64,000 nt of DNA from Acidicapsa ligni (GCF_025685655.1 NZ_JAGSYG010000005.1:1-64000); one strand, 5' to 3'. Counted from the first letter of the stretch, positions 52,663 to 61,856 are shown. Program-made: numbers and translations. Notes: generated from the letters alone by a model not told the origin.

Positions 52663-53835
52663 ATGTCAAGAACCGCGCGGCTAGGAGCCTTCATACTTGG
52701 AACACTTGCTGTCCTTGTCCTGGGCATCTTTATCATTGGAAGCAAAAAATATCTGTTCACACCGACCTATACGTTGCGAGCAAAATTCGCGAACGTGGCG
52801 GGCCTGCAATCCGGTGCGGATGTGCTTATCGGCGGTGTGCATAGCGGCACGATCCGCTCTATCGATCTGCCTACGAATCCGGCGGATAAAGTCACGGTAA
52901 CAATGGAGCTGAACAAGGCTACTCATACCATCGTAAAACAGGATTCAATCGCTTCCATTCAAACCGAAGGCCTGTTGGGAAATCAGTTTGTATCACTCTC
53001 CTTTGGCTCGCCTGGACAGGCAGACGTGAAGGACGGGCAGATCATCAACAGCGTTCCTCCGTTGGAAATGGCGGCGATTCTGGACAAGGCAAACAGTCTT
53101 CTGGCGACGGGCCAAACGGCGATGAACAACATTGCATCCGTGACTGAAAATCTTAAATCCGTCAGCGCCAAAGTCGATCACGGGCAGGGAACTGCGGGCG
53201 CTCTCGTCAACGATCGCGCACTCTATAACAATCTCGAAGCAACAAGCGCAGAAGCGAAGAGCACAGTTGCCGCAGCACAGACAGGCATCACCGATTTTCA
53301 GGACAACATGGAAGCGCTCAAGCATAACTTCCTGTTGCGCGGCTACTTCAAAAACCGTGGTTATGAGGATTCAAGCGATCTCGGGCGAGATGAAATCGTG
53401 AGCCTGCCGAGCGTGGCGACGAGCAAAGACTTCACCTTCTCTGCGAAGCACTTATTCGATAAGCCGGACTCAGCTAAACTCAAGAACGAAAAGTCATTGA
53501 AGGAAGCAGGCGAGGCTCTCGCCAACGAAGACTTCGGTGCCGCTGTCATCCAGGTATCGGCCGGCACGATAGGCAACTCGGACGACCTGGTCAAGCTTAC
53601 ACAGGCACGGTCTATGGTCATTCGCGACTATCTTGTGCAGCATTACGGCTTTGATGATACGAAGCTCAAAACGATCTCCGTCGGCAAGCAGGGTGGCACA
53701 AACTCCAAGGACGATTGGGGTGAAATCAAGATTCTCATTTATCCGCCAGGCACTGCGATGCCTGCTCTCAAGTCGCCATCGAAATCACCAGCACCTACGC
53801 CAACGGATGCTCCGCCGAAGACCGAGCAGAAGTAA
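52663..53835 (+). CDS. MCE-domain lipid-binding protein with OmpA-like C-terminus
   Basis: A 390-residue protein with one N-terminal transmembrane helix (about 8-28), an MCE/MlaD domain (about 35-115, YTLRAKFANVAGLQSGADVLIGGVHSGTIRSIDL) that holds lipid in the periplasm, a helical linker (about 130-220), and a C-terminal part (about 265-365) with the OmpA-like pattern FSAKHLFDKPDSAKLKNEKSLKEAGEAL ... LTQARSMVIRDYLVQHYGFDDTKLKTISVG. The final tail is Pro/Ser rich. OmpA domains bind peptidoglycan, so this fusion could bridge the cell wall instead of using a separate MlaC shuttle; none of mlaB or mlaC is visible here. It begins eight bases after the mlaF stop. Confidence 0.87.
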   Translation: MSRTARLGAFILGTLAVLVLGIFIIGSKKYLFTPTYTLRAKFANVAGLQSGADVLIGGVHSGTIRSIDLPTNPADKVTVTMELNKATHTIVKQDSIASIQTEGLLGNQFVSLSFGSPGQADVKDGQIINSVPPLEMAAILDKANSLLATGQTAMNNIASVTENLKSVSAKVDHGQGTAGALVNDRALYNNLEATSAEAKSTVAAAQTGITDFQDNMEALKHNFLLRGYFKNRGYEDSSDLGRDEIVSLPSVATSKDFTFSAKHLFDKPDSAKLKNEKSLKEAGEALANEDFGAAVIQVSAGTIGNSDDLVKLTQARSMVIRDYLVQHYGFDDTKLKTISVGKQGGTNSKDDWGEIKILIYPPGTAMPALKSPSKSPAPTPTDAPPKTEQK

Positions 53836-53977
53836 GAACAATCAACCGCGAAGCTGCCTTTTTGCCGCAACCTGCTTCTCATTGTATGGAATATCAATTT
53901 CAACTACTGACCGGCGCTATCTGACCAGAACTATTCTGGACCCCGGTCAGTCTTCGTTTCACTTGAAAGGGAAAATT

Positions 53978-54169
53978 ATGCCGTTGATTCATGTGTTGCT
54001 GGTACTGATCGTAGTCGGTGTTTTACTTTGGCTTGTCAACCGCTTTATCCCAATGCAATCGACGATCAAGGGCATATTGAATGCCGTGGTTGTGATCGTT
54101 GTTGTGCTTTGGCTTTTGCAGATTTTTGGATTGATTTCGCAGCTATCTACCATTCGCGTCGGGCATTGA
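53978..54169 (+). CDS. Thivi_2564-like small membrane protein
   Basis: A 63-residue protein of two transmembrane helices, MPLIHVLLVLIVVGVLLWLVNRFIP and NAVVVIVVVLWLLQIFGL, joined by a short polar turn. This layout matches the Thivi_2564 family of tiny membrane proteins, whose function is unknown. AAGGGA precedes the ATG by eight bases. It is a separate short gene after the Mla operon, with 143 bp between them, and converges on the ABC-F gene. Confidence 0.8.
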   Translation: MPLIHVLLVLIVVGVLLWLVNRFIPMQSTIKGILNAVVVIVVVLWLLQIFGLISQLSTIRVGH

Positions 54170-54222
54170 CCGCCGAAGGGAATGGATAGATAGAGGGATC
54201 AAGAATTACGAAGTGATCATGG

Positions 54223-54272
54223 ACAGCCCTGAAATACGCGAAGCTGCTTGCAGCACGCGTCTTCAGGGCTGT
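54223..54272. terminator. Bidirectional terminator between convergent genes
   Basis: An 11-bp stem (ACAGCCCTGAA and its exact complement) encloses smaller nested stems (ACGCG/CGCGT and CTGC/GCAG). It lies between the small membrane-protein gene and the ABC-F gene, and the ABC-F stop codon (TGA at 54263-54265) is inside the right arm. The symmetric position suits termination from both sides. Confidence 0.7.
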
Positions 54273-56149
54273 TCGTATTGCTTTGCTTCCAACTCGGCCC
54301 ATCGCGTATAGAGAGTATCGAGAGCTGTCTGCGCGGCTTCCATCTCTCCAATCGCCGCTTGCAGTCGAACGGGATCAACTACCACATCCGGCTGTTCGAG
54401 GACTGCGCGCCTGGTGGCAACCAACTCTTCGCCATCTGCGATGCGTGCCTCGATCGTCGCGTAATCCCGCGCATCCATGTAAGAGAGTTTCTTCTTTCCA
54501 GGCTCTCCCGCACTTTGCTCCGCGTTCACCGGCTGCAATGCAGCGGCGGCTCGAGAAGAATTTCCTGTTCCCTTTGCCGCGATCTGCTTCTGCTTGTACT
54601 GCCATTGATCCCATTGCGAGTAATCTGCAAACCGCTCTGCGTCGCCCATGCCGTCGAGTCCGAGCACTACAGTAGAAATGCGGTCCAGCATATAGCGATC
54701 ATGGGTGACGAGCACTAATGCGCCGGTGTACTCCAGCAGACTCTCTTCAAGAATCTCAAGCGTAGGAATATCGAGATCGTTCGTGGGCTCGTCCAGCAGC
54801 AGCAAATCCGCAGGCTGCAGCATCAGATTTGCGATCAAGACACGAGCACGCTCTCCACCACTTAACCGCTCTACGGGTTGATTCAACTGCTCGCCCGTAA
54901 ACAGAAAGCGCGACGCCCACGAAGCAACATGGATCACGCGATCCTGATAGACGACCGAATCGCTCTCGGGCGCCAGTGCGCGTCGCAGTGTGACTTTTTC
55001 ATTGAGTACGCGGCTCTGATCGAAGTAGACAATGCGCAGCATATTCGCCAGCTTGATCTCACCCGAGTCAGGCTTGGCCTGCCCGAGCAGCAAGCGCAGC
55101 AGAGTTGTTTTGCCGCTTCCGTTGGGACCAACGAGACCGACGCGCATACCGGCGCTGATGTTGAAGTTCAGCTTATTCAGCAGAGTCTTTTCGCCAATGC
55201 TGTAGCGTACATCCTTCAGTTCGGCTAACCGCTTCGTCTGGCGTTCGGTTGCTGAGAAATCAATGCCGGCGCTCGAAACCTGCCCACGGCCTTTCATCTC
55301 TTTCAGCTCGCCAATCAACTCATTTGCACTGCCGATGCGCGCCTTGCTCTTTGTCGTACGCGCTTTGGGGCCTCGGCGCAGCCACTCCATCTCTCGCTTG
55401 ACACGATTCTCCAGCGACTCCTGCCGCTTGGCCTGCGACTCCAGAAACAATTCTTTCTGCTCAAGGAATTCGCTGTAATTTCCATGCACGCGCAGCAATC
55501 CCTCGGGATACTGCTTGTTCAGCTCTACTATTTCCGTCGCTACGTTCTCCAGAAAGTAGCGATCATGGCTGACCACGACGCAGGCAAAAGCAGCGCCCGC
55601 CAGCAACTCTTCCAGCCACTCAATGCCTGCCAGATCGAGGTGGTTGGTCGGCTCATCCAGCAGCAGTACGTCGGGCTTTTGCGCCAGCGCCTGCGCAATT
55701 GAAAGCCGCTTCTTCCATCCGCCGGAATAGGTCACGGCTTCGGTGTCAAAATCTTCAAAGCCGGCGCGTCCCAGCGTCTCCGCGGTGCGGCCTTCCCACT
55801 CGCTTTCGTGAACGCCTGCGCGCTTCAGCGCCTGCTGCACGACATCGCGCGCGGTTACTCCTGCTGGAAACTCGGAGACCTGCGCTACATAACTCAGCTT
55901 GGTCAGCTTCTTGCGTGCGACCTCGCCGTCGTCGGCATCGATCACTCCCGCCAGCACGCCGAGCAGCGTCGATTTTCCCGAACCGTTCGGTCCGATGAGG
56001 CCAATGCGATCGCCTTCATCTACCACAAATCCAATTTCACGAAAGAGCGCAGTAGCCCCAAAGGACTTCGTCAGTCCCTGTCCGTTCAATAATGTTGCCA
56101 AAGTGTTTTGCTCTCTCTCTAGAAATTCCCGACTAGTATTCCGGCTCAT
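54263..56149 (-). CDS. ABC-F ATPase (Uup-like)
   Basis: A 628-residue soluble twin-ATPase with two ABC domains joined by a linker, and no membrane segments. First Walker A GPNGSGKSTLLGVLAG, first signature YSGGWKKRLSIAQALAQKPDVLLLDEPTNHLD; second Walker A GPNGSGKTTLLRLLLG, second signature LSGGERARVLIANLMLQPADLLLLDEPTNDLD. The C-terminal coiled region (about 545-628, SYMDARDYATIEARIADGEELVATR) is the extra arm of Uup, which associates with DNA or ribosomes. ABC-F proteins act at the ribosome on stalled or early elongation complexes. The ATG at 56149 is chosen; the frame continues to 56197. Confidence 0.9.
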   Translation of the reverse strand: MSRNTSREFLEREQNTLATLLNGQGLTKSFGATALFREIGFVVDEGDRIGLIGPNGSGKSTLLGVLAGVIDADDGEVARKKLTKLSYVAQVSEFPAGVTARDVVQQALKRAGVHESEWEGRTAETLGRAGFEDFDTEAVTYSGGWKKRLSIAQALAQKPDVLLLDEPTNHLDLAGIEWLEELLAGAAFACVVVSHDRYFLENVATEIVELNKQYPEGLLRVHGNYSEFLEQKELFLESQAKRQESLENRVKREMEWLRRGPKARTTKSKARIGSANELIGELKEMKGRGQVSSAGIDFSATERQTKRLAELKDVRYSIGEKTLLNKLNFNISAGMRVGLVGPNGSGKTTLLRLLLGQAKPDSGEIKLANMLRIVYFDQSRVLNEKVTLRRALAPESDSVVYQDRVIHVASWASRFLFTGEQLNQPVERLSGGERARVLIANLMLQPADLLLLDEPTNDLDIPTLEILEESLLEYTGALVLVTHDRYMLDRISTVVLGLDGMGDAERFADYSQWDQWQYKQKQIAAKGTGNSSRAAAALQPVNAEQSAGEPGKKKLSYMDARDYATIEARIADGEELVATRRAVLEQPDVVVDPVRLQAAIGEMEAAQTALDTLYTRWAELEAKQYEQP

Positions 56150-56348
56150 AGCTGAAGAGCCACAAAATCCAGTGTCTATTTCAATTCTACCTGTCAACTG
56201 CTTTCCAATGTATTTACGCTATCCGTAGGCACTCGATTCGCGCGTCGACAGATCGTCGAATGCCCAATCTCTTGTGCACCTTGAACAAAGTTTTTTTCAC
56301 CCTCGTTTCGACAGGCTGGCTTTTCGGGAGTCATCTAAAATAGGTTCT

Positions 56349-56654
56349 ATGCAATCCGCATTTGCTCACGTTCTGATGCTTATCTTTGCCGCTGCTGCCG
56401 CACGATTTGGCTGGTACATGATCATGGCACCTGAACGCGCGTTGCGGATCTTTACTTTCGGAGCTGAACCGCCCTTTGGTAAGCGATTCGGGATGGCATG
56501 GTGCAAGGCGGTTGGATGGTTGTTCACGGTAGGTGGAACTCTCGGAATCGTGCTTTACCTGGTGCTATTCCGATCGATCTTTGGCGCTCTCACTGACGGG
56601 CGAGGGCGCCGAGGATGCGGCTCTGTGGCCGTAGCGCCCACGATGCCACAGTAA
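56349..56654 (+). CDS. Small membrane protein of unknown function
   Basis: A 101-residue product with two hydrophobic segments (about 5-22 and 52-77) and the soluble motif ERALRIFTFGAEPPFGKRFGMAWCKAVGWLF between them. I do not recognise the family. The last 65 bp overlap the convergent DoxX gene, where its residues become Arg/Gly rich, so the real C-terminus could be functionally irrelevant. The ATG at 56349 is the first good start. Confidence 0.55.
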   Translation: MQSAFAHVLMLIFAAAAARFGWYMIMAPERALRIFTFGAEPPFGKRFGMAWCKAVGWLFTVGGTLGIVLYLVLFRSIFGALTDGRGRRGCGSVAVAPTMPQ

Positions 56655-56985
56655 AACCGGCCAGTATGAGAGGGGCGATGATGTGAAAGGCGTAAACGCC
56701 GTAGCCGCCAACCGCTGCGCAGGATGCGGCTGCGCCTGTCAGGTCAAAGAAGATTCCGGCATACGCCCATTCTTTGAGGCGCGGAAAACGCGGCACGAGG
56801 ATCGCGATGGCTCCAAGCGCTTTCCAAAATCCCAGGATGGCCATGAAGTACATTGGGTAGCCGAGAACCGGCACCACGCCATGAGAGTTGCCGGGAAATT
56901 GCACCATCTGGACAACTCCCCCGCTTCCGATAAAAAACGCTACGAGTATGGTCGTAATCCAATAGGCAATGGCTTTTGTTTGCAT
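56590..56985 (-). CDS. DoxX-family membrane protein
   Basis: A 131-residue protein with four hydrophobic segments, matching the DoxX fold: YWITTILVAFFIGSGGVVQ, YPMYFMAILGFWKALGAIAILVPR with the characteristic GxWK-type core, LKEWAYAGIFFDLTGAAAS and HIIAPLILAGFTVAS. It is last in an ArsR-AHSA1-DoxX operon that recurs widely in soil bacteria, two bases after the previous stop. Some DoxX relatives act with thiol or redox enzymes, but the function here is unknown. Confidence 0.88.
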   Translation of the reverse strand: MQTKAIAYWITTILVAFFIGSGGVVQMVQFPGNSHGVVPVLGYPMYFMAILGFWKALGAIAILVPRFPRLKEWAYAGIFFDLTGAAASCAAVGGYGVYAFHIIAPLILAGFTVASWALRPQSRILGALARQ

Positions 56986-56987
56986 GG

Positions 56988-57419
56988 TTAGTTGGCCTCC
57001 GCAACGACATGCTCAAGGCTGGCGATGAACCGTTGCCATCCGTAAGTCGCTCCCTTGTAGCTGGCATCTTTTTCTGAACGGAAACCGGATTGTTCCATGC
57101 GGAGATGCGTGCCGTTCTTGGATGGAGTCAACGTCCAGGTGACTACGGTCTCCAAACCGAAAGAACCCCAGCTATAAGAGAGACGTGAATTCGGTTCGAC
57201 GACCAGAACTTTGCAGTCTATGACTCCGTTCCAATTGGGCACGGGCGTGGCGCGGAAGCTGAACTCGTGACCTACTTCCGGCTGGAAATCGTTCTTCATC
57301 AACCACTGCTCTATCAGGGAGCTTTGCGTGAGGGCGCGCCAGATCTTTTCCGGGGAATGCGGCATTTCGCGTTCAATGACGAGGGTTTGTGTGGTGGGAT
57401 CGGTCATTTGATCGGTCAT
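56988..57419 (-). CDS. AHSA1/SRPBCC-domain protein
   Basis: A 143-residue START-like helix-grip protein of the Aha1/ATPase-activator (AHSA1) group. Landmarks are IEREMPHSPEKIWRALTQSSLIEQWLM, the strand block VVEPNSRLSYSWG and the terminal helix TYGWQRFIASLEHVV. Such proteins bind hydrophobic ligands. Its ATG overlaps the ArsR gene stop by four bases (ATGA), indicating coupling. Confidence 0.88.
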   Translation of the reverse strand: MTDQMTDPTTQTLVIEREMPHSPEKIWRALTQSSLIEQWLMKNDFQPEVGHEFSFRATPVPNWNGVIDCKVLVVEPNSRLSYSWGSFGLETVVTWTLTPSKNGTHLRMEQSGFRSEKDASYKGATYGWQRFIASLEHVVAEAN

Positions 57420-57739
57420 TTGTCTATCCTTTCGAGCAGGTTTTCGAGTTGATCAAATCGGTCGCGCCAGAAGGCAGCATAGAGATTCATCCAGTCGACC
57501 AGAGGGGCCAGAGCCTGAGGCTGGGCGCTGTAATGCGTCTCGCGTCCGTCGCGCCGATGATGTACCAACCTTGCGCGCTTGAGTGCCGTGAGATGCTTGG
57601 AAACCATCGGCTGCGAAACGCCGGCATGGACGGTCAGAGCGTGTACGGTCTGTTCGCCATCGCGGGCGAGGCGCTCGAAGATGGCCCGCCGAGTGGGGTC
57701 CGCGAGTGCTTTGAAAAGATTGTCGGCATTGGCTCGCAC
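57416..57739 (-). CDS. ArsR-family winged-helix repressor
   Basis: A 107-residue repressor with the ArsR fold. The N-terminus ANADNLFKALADPTRRAIFERLARDGEQTVHALTVHAGVSQPMVSKHLTALKRARLVHHRRDGRETHYS contains the helix-turn-helix and the beta-wing. No metal-binding ELCVCDL cysteine box is present, so it is of the metal-independent YczG/SdpR-like branch that regulates an adjacent AHSA1/DoxX pair. A palindrome at 57749-57764 lies ten bases upstream and is the probable autoregulatory operator. Confidence 0.9.
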   Translation of the reverse strand: MRANADNLFKALADPTRRAIFERLARDGEQTVHALTVHAGVSQPMVSKHLTALKRARLVHHRRDGRETHYSAQPQALAPLVDWMNLYAAFWRDRFDQLENLLERIDK

Positions 57740-58271
57740 TCCGGAAACATAACCATATGGTTATTGATTGTCAAGCGATAGTTGAATGAAAAGTTTCAAT
57801 CAGGGGAAGGTTGGGAGAGCTGGACTCTGGGCTGATCATGGCCGCAGGGCATGTACAAAGATGGGGAAGTTTTCGGCGGGGAAAAAAGAAAGGGGCCAGA
57901 ACGTGCCAGACCCCTTGCGCTGAAAATTCTGGCTCGACGTTTGCCGCGTCCTGGAAACCGCAGGCACCGTACATTCGGCCATTTCTCCTATTGCAATGCA
58001 CCAGCCGGGAGTCGCGAAGTGTGGCTTTTCCTGATGAAAAGCCACGCAATCAACCGCTGCGCAGAATATACCGATAGAAGAAATGCTCTAGCCTTGTCCC
58101 TGATACAGTGTTTTGATATGCCCAGACGTTTCATCGAGACCGGATCTTAATTCGCTCGATCAAATAGGATTCAAAGAGGCGTATGTCTGGTATCGCGTAA
58201 GATCGTGCTCAAAGCCCTCATCTTGTATATCGATTTTTTTAAGCTGCTTCTCAATGCTCGATAGCGCACCT
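57740..58271. other. Long non-coding spacer with hairpins
   Basis: No gene is supported on either strand in these 530 bp beyond the ArsR operator. The most notable element is a 10-bp perfect hairpin, GTGGCTTTTC-CTGAT-GAAAAGCCAC, at 58021-58045. A second, weaker stem pairs GGGG near 57894 with CCCC near 57912. It is the promoter region for the CadC-type regulator and could encode a small RNA, but no promoter or terminator was convincing. Confidence 0.5.
57749..57764. promoter_or_regulatory. Perfect palindromic operator of the ArsR operon
   Basis: ATAACCATATGGTTAT is a perfect 16-bp palindrome, ten bases before the ArsR start codon. Its position overlapping the expected promoter is what an autorepressor site would show. 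Confidence 0.7.
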
Positions 58272-60839
58272 ATGTCATTAAAAACATACCACCGGTTTGA
58301 GTTCATGGACTTCCAGGTTGATCTGGTGCAGCGCTCTCTTGTGCGCAATGGGCACAGCATTTCGCTCAAGCCCAGAAGCTTTGACCTGCTCGTCTATTTT
58401 CTTCGCAATCCGCAGCGGGTGGTTACGGAAGACGAGCTGATGGTTGCACTCTGGCAGGGTGTTCCTGTTGAAGAGAGCGATTTTGGCCAGCACCTTTTCC
58501 TGCTTCGCAAAGCGCTCGCGACAGGCGAGCCGGATGCGCTGTCCGTTGCTGGGTCGGATGACAATCTGATCATGACTGTACCCGGGCGGGGCTACGAATT
58601 TACGGCTTCGGTCAGAGGGCTGGATATACCGGCAGAGGCAAGACACGAGCTGAGTGCAGAAATACGAAGCAACGCGGCCTCTGGTCAACGTTTGCTTGCT
58701 CAGGCCAGCGGGTTCGCCGCAGAACGGGGCAAATCGGGGCAGGATAAATCGGAGCGGGGCAAATCGGAATCGGCCTCTTCGGAATCAGTCGCCGATACTC
58801 GTGAGTCTGAATCTGGCAGCCAATCTGGCCGCAGTGCTACATTGCTGCACCTCGGTCCGCCGCTGTATGCGCTGATTGGATGCATCGTCCTTCTCACTAT
58901 CGCTGGTTGCTGGCTGGGACTGCGTTCTCTGAATCGAGCTCGTCCCGACTCGCTGCGCATTGTTATCGACGACTTCCAAAACGCTACGGACAATCCTGAC
59001 TTTGACCTGTCGCTCAAAACGGCACTGACCATCGATGTGCAGCAGTCGCCTTATCTAAGTATCACTCCGGACGAAAAGCTTCATGATGTGCTGGCTGTGA
59101 TGCAACTGCCTGCCGGGCAGAGGCTCTTGCGGCAACAGATCAGCAATGCCTGCCAACGCCTCAACGATCAGGTCTACCTGACGGGAAGCCTCCATACTTT
59201 TGCGCTCAAATATCTGATCACCGTGCAGGCTTTCAACTGCGCGAATGGAAACAGAGTTGGGCAAAGCAGGGGCATCGCCGATACTCCGGACGGCGTTGTT
59301 GCGATATTGGATAAGGTCGCTGCTGATCTTCGCAGGCAACTGGGAGAACCGACCAAGTCTGTTCAGGATTTCAGCAAGCCGCTCTTTGCTGGACGGTCGC
59401 CTTCGCTGATTGCGCTCAAAGCCTATTCTTACGGCATCAGGGTGGGCATTGAGGGTAAGGAAACGGATTCGGTTCCGCTGTTTCAGCAGGCCATCGAGAT
59501 CGATCCGAAATTTGCACTGGCCTATGCCAATCTCGGCGCAACCTACCGCAATCTCGGCCAAAACGATCCAGCGGCCGCGGCCATCACCAGGGCCTATGGG
59601 CTGCGCGATACGGTCGATGCGCAGAGCCTATTCCTGATCGTTGCGCTGTATAACAACGTTGTCACTGGCGATCTTCTCGCCGCAATCCGCAACTACCAAT
59701 CCTGGATCGCGGCTTATCCGCACAATCCTGTGCCACTCTCGGAACTTGCCGATATCGAGATTCAGGTTGGCAAGCCAGCCCTTGCGCTTGAGGCTGTGCA
59801 CCGCGCACTTGCAATCAATCCTCAGGACGCCAATAGCTACGTGGTTCTGGCTCGCGCACAGATGCATCTCGGGCGTTTTGAAGAGGCCACGGCGACTTGC
59901 AGGCAAGCTATCCGCCGCCATCTCGATGGGCCGCCGATTCATGTGTTTCTATTCCAGATCGGTTATCTTCGCCTGGATCAACCAGCTATGGACGAGCAGA
60001 TAGCGTGGGCGCAAAGTCCGGCTGCGGGGAAGGCGGGCGAACCTTATATGTTGCAGCAGCAGGGCCTGATGGATTTTGCCCTGGGCAAAGCCAAATCCGC
60101 GCAGACGGTACTGGGAAAGCTGGTTGATGGCTCTCGCAAACAAGGGCAACTCGATCTCGCCAACCGGGTGCAAAACGGTATTCCCAGAATCAATGCCGAA
60201 GTCGGCCTGACGGACAGCGCCTATGAAGAGCTGCAGCGTATGCCCGAAGCTCAAGCGTCTACGGATAGCCTTGCTGATGTCTCCGTAGCGTGGGCTCATG
60301 TTGGAGAGACCACACGCGCTGAGACGCTGCTCAAGCGCGCACTGGCTGCTCATCCGGCCAGCACGCTTTGGCAGCAGGATAATGGTCCGCAGATTACAGC
60401 CGCGATTGCGCTCAATCAGAAGAAGCCGGAGTCGGCTATCGAAGCATTGCACGCTGCGTCAGCGTCGGCTCAGCTCGATTTTGACCTGCGCGACTTTGCG
60501 TTGCCTGCCTTGCGTGGCCGCGCTTATCTCGCCGCGAAAGAGCCAGCGCTGGCCGAAGCCGAGTTTCACAAGATCCTCGACCACCCGGGCATTGAGCCGC
60601 TCTCGTATCAGTACGCGTTGGCTCAGTTAGGCCTGGCCCGCGCTCTTGTTCAGCAGGACAAGCTCACTGAAGCGGGGTTCGCCTACAAGGTGTTTTTCCA
60701 AATCTGGAAAGATGCAGACCCTGACTTGCCGCGCCTCAAAGAGGCCAAAGCAGAATACGCCAAACTCACAGACGGCGAGCCCACCCCAGTTGTCCACAAT
60801 TCCGCCAGTCACAGAATTGCGAACCCACGCAGAAAGTAG
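58272..60839 (+). CDS. CadC/OmpR-type membrane regulator with TPR domain
   Basis: An 855-residue regulator. It begins with an OmpR-like winged-helix DNA-binding domain (about 1-105, RFEFMDFQVDLVQRSLVRNGHSISLKPRSFDLLVYFLRNPQRVVTEDELMVALWQG), a low-complexity Ser/Lys/Glu linker (about 140-185), one transmembrane helix (about 196-218, LYALIGCIVLLTIAGCWLGL), then an extracytoplasmic part with an ATP/adenylate-like beta domain and TPR repeats (about 380-840, ALAYANLGATYRNLG). It senses an external or periplasmic condition and controls transcription from the membrane. The frame opens at 58113, but ATGs at 58254 or 58272 start just before the winged helix and are more likely; neither has a strong ribosome-binding site. 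Confidence 0.88.
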   Translation: MSLKTYHRFEFMDFQVDLVQRSLVRNGHSISLKPRSFDLLVYFLRNPQRVVTEDELMVALWQGVPVEESDFGQHLFLLRKALATGEPDALSVAGSDDNLIMTVPGRGYEFTASVRGLDIPAEARHELSAEIRSNAASGQRLLAQASGFAAERGKSGQDKSERGKSESASSESVADTRESESGSQSGRSATLLHLGPPLYALIGCIVLLTIAGCWLGLRSLNRARPDSLRIVIDDFQNATDNPDFDLSLKTALTIDVQQSPYLSITPDEKLHDVLAVMQLPAGQRLLRQQISNACQRLNDQVYLTGSLHTFALKYLITVQAFNCANGNRVGQSRGIADTPDGVVAILDKVAADLRRQLGEPTKSVQDFSKPLFAGRSPSLIALKAYSYGIRVGIEGKETDSVPLFQQAIEIDPKFALAYANLGATYRNLGQNDPAAAAITRAYGLRDTVDAQSLFLIVALYNNVVTGDLLAAIRNYQSWIAAYPHNPVPLSELADIEIQVGKPALALEAVHRALAINPQDANSYVVLARAQMHLGRFEEATATCRQAIRRHLDGPPIHVFLFQIGYLRLDQPAMDEQIAWAQSPAAGKAGEPYMLQQQGLMDFALGKAKSAQTVLGKLVDGSRKQGQLDLANRVQNGIPRINAEVGLTDSAYEELQRMPEAQASTDSLADVSVAWAHVGETTRAETLLKRALAAHPASTLWQQDNGPQITAAIALNQKKPESAIEALHAASASAQLDFDLRDFALPALRGRAYLAAKEPALAEAEFHKILDHPGIEPLSYQYALAQLGLARALVQQDKLTEAGFAYKVFFQIWKDADPDLPRLKEAKAEYAKLTDGEPTPVVHNSASHRIANPRRK

Positions 60840-61022
60840 CAGTGGGTAAGTTTGAATCCGCAGCTCCTCGAAGCCCTCATCGCTTTGCTTTCACGCATAG
60901 GGGTTTGATAAACTCTGGTCAAGACGCAAACCGACGACAGTCTAGCATATATGAAATGATCGCTTTTGAAGTGACCGCTGCGAATGCCCTGGGGCTCGCC
61001 AGCCTTCCTGAGGAGCCTTTGG

Positions 61023-61856
61023 ATGAGTTCAGCTACGAAGAGATCTCCTGTTTCAACGAAGCCCGCAGCTTCCACCGAAGTCAATCGGGAAGAAACTCCT
61101 TTTGAGGCGCTGGCCAGCATCTGCTCGGTTCTGGTGGTGGGCCTGTTCGTTCTGACCTTCTTAGCTCAGAACTACCTCATTCCGTCAGGCTCGATGAAGA
61201 ACACGCTGCTTGTGGGCGATCATCTGGTCGTCGACCAGATCACGCTCATGCCGCCTGCTTCGTGGATGCCGCTCATCAGGTATCGCGAGCCGAGGCGCGG
61301 CGATATTATGGTCTTCCACAAGCCCGTCAATCAGCCTGGTATTGATGCCACTGACGCCGACGGAACACCACAATACACTCCCCTGGTGAAGAGGTTGATT
61401 GGAGTACCGGGAGATCATATTCATCTACGGAACGGCATTGTGATTGTTAATGGTGTTGCACAGCCGGTGGGATTTGCAGAGCCGACGACAACGGATAACT
61501 TCAACGAGTTCCTCGATGATTTTCCCGCAGTACCCCCGGCAGCAGCATCGGGGGCGGCAGAGTCGTGGGCCGTGAACTTCTCAAGCTATATCCAGGATGG
61601 CGACCTGGTGGTTCCACCCGGCATGTACTTCATGATGGGCGATAACCGGCACAACAGCCTGGACTCGCGCTACTGGGGCTTCGTGCCACGCGCCAACATA
61701 ATTGGCCGGCCTCTCTTCAACTATTGGTCGTTCAAGGCCGAAGATGGACAACTTGAACAAACAGGATTCGGTCACAAGCTCGCGTGGATCGGCCACGTTC
61801 TGGTGCATTTCTTCCCAGACACGCGCTGGAGACGGACTTTCCACGTTGTTCGTTGA
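61023..61856 (+). CDS. lepB: Signal peptidase I
   Basis: This 277-residue inner-membrane protease cleaves signal peptides of secreted proteins. After one membrane helix (about 31-51) it has the catalytic Ser box YLIPSGSMKNTLLVGDHLVVDQI (S57) and the Lys box PLVKRLIGVPGDHIHLRNG (K123), and the later GDNRHNSLDSRYWGFVPRANIIGRP box. All type I signal-peptidase blocks are intact. The ATG at 61023 follows AGGAG by seven bases; upstream starts at 60984 have no such site. It carries a longer middle insert (about 165-185, FLDDFPAVPPAAASG) than many. It stands alone after the CadC regulator. Confidence 0.95.
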   Translation: MSSATKRSPVSTKPAASTEVNREETPFEALASICSVLVVGLFVLTFLAQNYLIPSGSMKNTLLVGDHLVVDQITLMPPASWMPLIRYREPRRGDIMVFHKPVNQPGIDATDADGTPQYTPLVKRLIGVPGDHIHLRNGIVIVNGVAQPVGFAEPTTTDNFNEFLDDFPAVPPAAASGAAESWAVNFSSYIQDGDLVVPPGMYFMMGDNRHNSLDSRYWGFVPRANIIGRPLFNYWSFKAEDGQLEQTGFGHKLAWIGHVLVHFFPDTRWRRTFHVVR

